Origin: Ceratothoa steindachneri
Lineage: Eukaryota; Arthropoda; Malacostraca; Isopoda; Cymothoidae
Assembly (NCBI GenBank): GCA_963969495.1
Contig: OZ018335.1
Coordinates: 87,950,440-88,014,439 of the forward strand
Length of the DNA: 64,000 nucleotides
Direction of reading: 5' to 3'
Of this stretch, positions 60,436 through 64,000 are shown in pieces. The notes under the pieces are model-generated. The model saw nothing but the letters and a program-made list of their open reading frames with translations, was not told where the DNA came from and ran no database searches. The translations under genes were made by a program, and so were the position numbers. Numbering within the stretch: position 1 is the first letter of the stretch; the number at the start of each line of letters is the position of its first letter.

Positions 60436-61372
60436 CCCGTGTCACTCCAGGAATGACCTCAGAGGTCGCAAAAAGGGGTGCCTCACCAACAAACAAGCCA
60501 GGAAACGGAAGAGTGTAGGGAGTCCTACAGTCGGGGACTCCCTGAAAGTTCTTCTGTTCAATGCGAGGTCAATCAGGAACAAGTTTCCTGAGCTCTGTGG
60601 CCTCGTAGCGACGGAATCGTGGATAAAAACCTCAAACCGAGACTTTGAAGGCAAATTCACGGTTCCTGGCTACCAACTCTTCCACAAAGATAGGCCAGAC
60701 AGAGAGGGTGGCGGTGTAATGTATGTCAAGGATACAATCAAATCTACGAACTCCAACATTATATCCGATCACGAGCTCCTAGGTGTTGACCTAGAGATAG
60801 GTCCTGTCATATACAGCACCCTGGTGCTTTACAGACCCCCTTCCCAACCCGTTGAGAAGGACAGGGAACTGTACCAGCTGCTGGGTGAGCTTGTTCAAGG
60901 CAGAGTGTGCATCGTTATGGGCAACTTCAACAGACAAGTTGACTGGGAAACCAGAGCAGCCTGTGGCGAGAGCGCGCTACTCCTGGAGTTCGCCAACAAC
61001 GAGTTCCTCACTCAATGGGTCAGAGAACCGACGAGAGGACACAATATCCTCGACTTGGTCTTCACCTCTGAGGATGATATCGTTGAGGATGTCTCTGTAG
61101 GCGAAGAGCTCGGTGGCAGTGATCACCAGCTAGTTAGATTTACCGTCAAGATCCCGAAGGTAAGGTCTGTTGCCAGTCAATCAAGGAAACTTGACTTGAG
61201 AAGAGCAGACTTTGCAAGCCTTCATGCTGGGCTCACTGATGTAAGGCTAGCGGTATGCGAAGAGGTTGAGGATTCGTGGAACAATTTCAAAAATAAATTC
61301 ATGAGTCTTCAATCTAGTTGCATCCCTCTGAAATGCCTCTGTCGGTCTTCTGTTCAAACCCAAGTGGTTTAA
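60422..61372 (+). pseudogene. CR1-like APE endonuclease
   Basis: 316 open codons: LKVLLFNARSIRNKFPELCG, then ATESWIKTS (catalytic Glu), GGGVMYVKDTI, LVLYRPPSQP, CIVMGNFNRQVDWE (GDFN with Asn for Asp), TRGHNILDLVFTSED, and LGGSDHQLVRF (SDH). Before ATESW, about 15 residues of the usual spacing are missing. It shifts frame at about 61345 into the EN/RT linker (REIGQLLREKRNAY). The Asp change and the deletion suggest loss of nicking activity. Confidence 0.85.
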
Positions 61373-62845
61373 TCGAGAAATCGGCCAACTGCTTAGGGAG
61401 AAGAGAAATGCGTACCGCGATCGAAGATCTCGGGAGCCTTTGACGAGTACCGGAGGCTAGCCAGGAGAGTGAAGTCCAGCATAAGGGCGGCTAAGCGTAC
61501 TGAGGAACTCCGAGTGGCGAGACTCTGCAAGGAGAATCCCAAGGAGTTCTTCGGCTATGTAAATAACTGTAAACCAATTCATCGTAGGATTGGGCCCTTA
61601 GTGGACGAGGAGGGTGCATTAACTCACTCAGATTAGGAAAATGCTAACCTTCTCAATGACTACTTCTCCTCAGTGTTTACTAAAGAGTGTGGTCCCGTCC
61701 CCCAGCCCACGTATTCCTACTCGGGGGGAAAAGCTGGAGGCAATGGACTTCACCGAAGGAGAAATAAAGAAAAAGATCGCTGACCTAAAGACGAATAAGT
61801 AGCCGGCTGGATCGAGAACTGGCTAAGTGGCAGACGGCAACGGGTGGTGGTAAATAGACAGGCTTCTGAGTGGGTGCCCGTTACTAGCGGGGTGCCTCAA
61901 GGTTCTGTCCTGGGACCACTACTATTCATCATCTACGTCAACGACATGGACGGTGACATGGTTGCCAAGATTTCCAAATTTGCCAACGATACCAAACTTG
62001 GTATGAACGTTGCAAATGATGGAAATACTGCCCGCTTGCAGGAAGATCTTGGGAAGATTGGGGAGTGGTCGGACATGTGGCAAATGCCTTTTAACGTGAA
62101 AAAATGCAAAGTAATGCATATCGGCCACAGAAACCCCCAATCTCATTATATCCTTAAGGGCACTGCTCTTGAATCGAGTGACACTGAGAAGGACTTGGGT
62201 GTTACTATCACTAGCGACCTCAAGTTCTCGAAACAGTGCATCGAGGCAGAGAAGAAAACCCAAAGGATGTTAGGCTACATAAAGCGCCAGTTTGGATACC
62301 GTAACAAGGAGATAGTACTTTGTCTGTACAACTCCCTGGTTCGGCTGCACCTGGGGTATGCCGTACAATTTTGGAGTCCATCATTTCGAAAGGACATCGC
62401 AAGGTTGGAACGCGTACAAGCTAGGGCAACCAAACTGATTCCCTCTATCCGACATAAAAGTTATGAGGATAGACTAGAGGAATTAGATCTGTTCTCGCTG
62501 GAAACCCGTAGACTGCGTGGTCAGCTCATCGAAGTTCTCAAAATACTTTGAGGGTTCGACAATGTTGACTACCGGCATATTTTCACCCTGAGTGAGAACA
62601 GAACGCGCAATCACAGCTTCAAACTTGAACTGAAGCGTTACAACCGCAATATGTGTGGAAATTTTTTCACCTACAGTATCTGCGGTAAGTGGAACGCACT
62701 TCCAGTGGAAGTTGTCAACAGTGAATCTGTTGACCAGTTCAAGTCAAGATATAGACAAAGTCTTGAAAAGTGGCCATTTAGGGACGCAAAACAATTGAGC
62801 AGTCATGTGCCTGCTCGATTGATAGTCCAAAGGTACCCTCTTTGA
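61373..62845 (+). pseudogene. CR1-like reverse transcriptase with internal deletion
   Basis: Linker fragments extend to about 61800 (ANLLNDYFSSVFTKE). The fingers and first palm Asp are then deleted, and the sequence resumes at AGWIENWLSGRQQRVVV. The frame 61844-62551 has SGVPQGSVLGPLLFIIYVND and SKFANDTKLG, where the catalytic pair is ND instead of DD. YAVQFWSPSFRKDI and the thumb follow. A TGA at 62549 is read through by TLSENRTRNHSFKL and GKWNALPVEVV to the end at 62845. Confidence 0.87.
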
Positions 62846-62899
62846 ATGGAGCGTAAGGTCTCCTAGGGTACTTACTTTCCTTGTTACTCCTTGTTACTC

Positions 62900-63720
62900 T
62901 TTGAGGCCATTCACTTTGGAGAGAGCAAGAGGTAGATTCAAACATTTCTGCTTCAAGCGGCTCTCATTTTCATGCTCGAAGGCATTGTCCCTAAGTATCC
63001 CCCTCCTGAATCTAATAGGTCCAGCCACCCTGTTCACTAGAGCCAAATTGGTAACAGTGAAAGAATAGCTCACATTAAAGGGTTAACTGAAATCAAGGAG
63101 GATATGTACCCAGGGAGAGCAATGTCTTGTGTCAATCGTATTCCTAAGCCACCCATCCCAATTGGGAGAGTTGCCTGAGTCCATGAATCCCTTGAAAAGT
63201 CCATGTTTATTCGTTTGGAGACATCTTTCACAGAGTCATCAAAAAACTCAAAAGATGCCATCTCCCTGTAGGTGGGAGAGGATCTCAAGATGTACTGCAC
63301 TTTAGGTAAAGAAAATGAATTTTTTAATAGGACCAAAGCTTGGTGTGGATCAATTAATTGGAGGTGGGATATCATTTGTTTTAGGGCTTCATGTTTTATC
63401 TCTATAGCCTGTCTGATTGCTTCCCCAGTGATGGGAGAGCCTAATACAGACAAATCATCCAAAGCCACAATCTTAACATTTAGAACCATTTTAAATTTTT
63501 GAAGAATGGCTTGAGTATCATCATCATTTATGATAGTCAATTCACATTTGGAGCTATTAATCTCTAGCTCTATTTTGTTAAATTCAGAAATGATAGACTA
63601 AAGGTCATCAAAAATTTTTTGGCGGGTATCAGCAATTGAACCATTGTCCAAGTACCAGATCGGGCTTTCTACGTGAAGTGTACACACCTTCCTGACACCT
63701 TGGTCACAGAATCGCATGAA
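62900..63720 (-). pseudogene. RT palm/thumb of retroelement E
   Basis: From right to left: HVESPIWYLDNGSIADTRQ (YLDD pair with Asn as second residue, about 63650) and INSSKCELTIINDDDTQ. The open frame 63540-63070 follows with VALDDLSVLGSPITGEAIRQ, LIDPHQALVLLKNSFSLPK, YILRSSPTYREM, SWTQATLPIGMGGLGIR and LPGYISSLISVNPL. The C-terminal continuation is found at 58720-57830, on the other side of the CR1-like LINE, which therefore interrupts this element. Upstream of 63720 the similarity stops. Confidence 0.7.
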
Positions 63721-64000
63721 ATTTACATCATTTGTTAGTTATGATGAATAAAGTTCTTATACTAAGTATGAGGCCTATCTGGTCATTGTGGTCATATTTA
63801 TGGCCAGATCAATTTTTGGTCAAAGTGATTGACCCAAAACCTTTGAGAGGTCATAACTTTGGCCAGAATGAACCAATCTGAATGATTTTAATACAAAAAT
63901 GTTCAGGAGAGAGAGATCTTTCAAATGAGTGGAAGAACAATGTTTCTATGACAATTGTTTTACATGATGACCTTTTGTGAACCATTGGACCTTTGACCCC

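Larger units (their letters stand above)
58790..62905 (+). mobile_element. CR1-like LINE, nearly full length but decayed
   Basis: A 5' GC-richer leader (58790-59339) is followed by ORF1, EN and RT, and a 3' tail with cttgttactc repeated twice (62880-62900), typical for CR1-type ends. It lies inside minus-strand retroelement E. The RT has an internal deletion at about 61800. Confidence 0.85.

Overview
The window is metazoan nuclear DNA, most likely from an invertebrate with a repeat-rich, AT-rich genome. An arthropod or crustacean is my weak guess, from the mix of mariner, CsRn1-like, Penelope-like and CR1-like elements. I recognise no single-copy host gene, rRNA, tRNA gene or CRISPR array in the 64 kb. 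Nearly everything that can be identified is a transposable element, most of them broken and many nested inside one another.

Left part (1-13960). A diverged 170-bp tandem repeat (451-835) abuts a rearranged Gmr1-like gypsy fragment (868-2631, minus strand). Next come a Penelope-like element (PLE) remnant (2916-4111), a (TA)n tract and a 330-bp inverted-repeat element (4265-4597). A long AT-rich stretch follows with only SINE-like or other dispersed repeats, then a decayed Ginger/gypsy-type integrase with an OTU domain (10905-12940).

Nested gypsy block (14057-27757). An outer, internally deleted CsRn1-like gypsy element lies on the plus strand. Its LTR carries a (TA)n tract. In the 3' LTR that tract has been invaded by an 8-kb Gmr1-like gypsy element (17916-25928, minus strand) with both LTRs, and the same LTR also holds a mariner (26303-27232). 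The uninterrupted 5' LTR (14057-14970) serves as an empty site for both insertions. The Gmr1-like element has the order Gag-PR-IN-RT-RNase H, with integrase upstream of reverse transcriptase.

Middle (28370-39531). A CsRn1-like pol remnant, a tiny LTR-PBS-PPT-LTR structure and a Tc1-like remnant are followed by a second nested block. A minus-strand LTR element with only a gag end and protease left (34972-36313) has two LTRs, each again built around (TA)n. The left LTR holds a PLE with a long open RT-GIY-YIG frame. The right LTR holds a mariner with a deleted catalytic segment and a second mariner with a complete 349-codon D,D34D transposase.

Right part (41420-63720). A CR1/L2-type LINE is interrupted only by a 7-bp duplication (41810-44590). 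It is followed by an I-like LINE remnant and by a gypsy element (46530-52480, minus strand) whose pol reads RT-RNase H-OTU-protease-integrase. That order and the OTU domain are the most unusual features seen. Next are a minus-strand LINE split by a TTAA-flanked element (53465-57181) and a plus-strand CR1-like LINE with zinc-finger/esterase ORF1, EN and RT (58790-62905). The latter sits inside a minus-strand retroelement that has a nuclease-like C-terminal module.

Together the window records successive transposition. (TA)n tracts inside LTRs appear to have acted as landing sites for TA- or AT-preferring elements. Family names come from motif recognition by eye and were not checked against a database.
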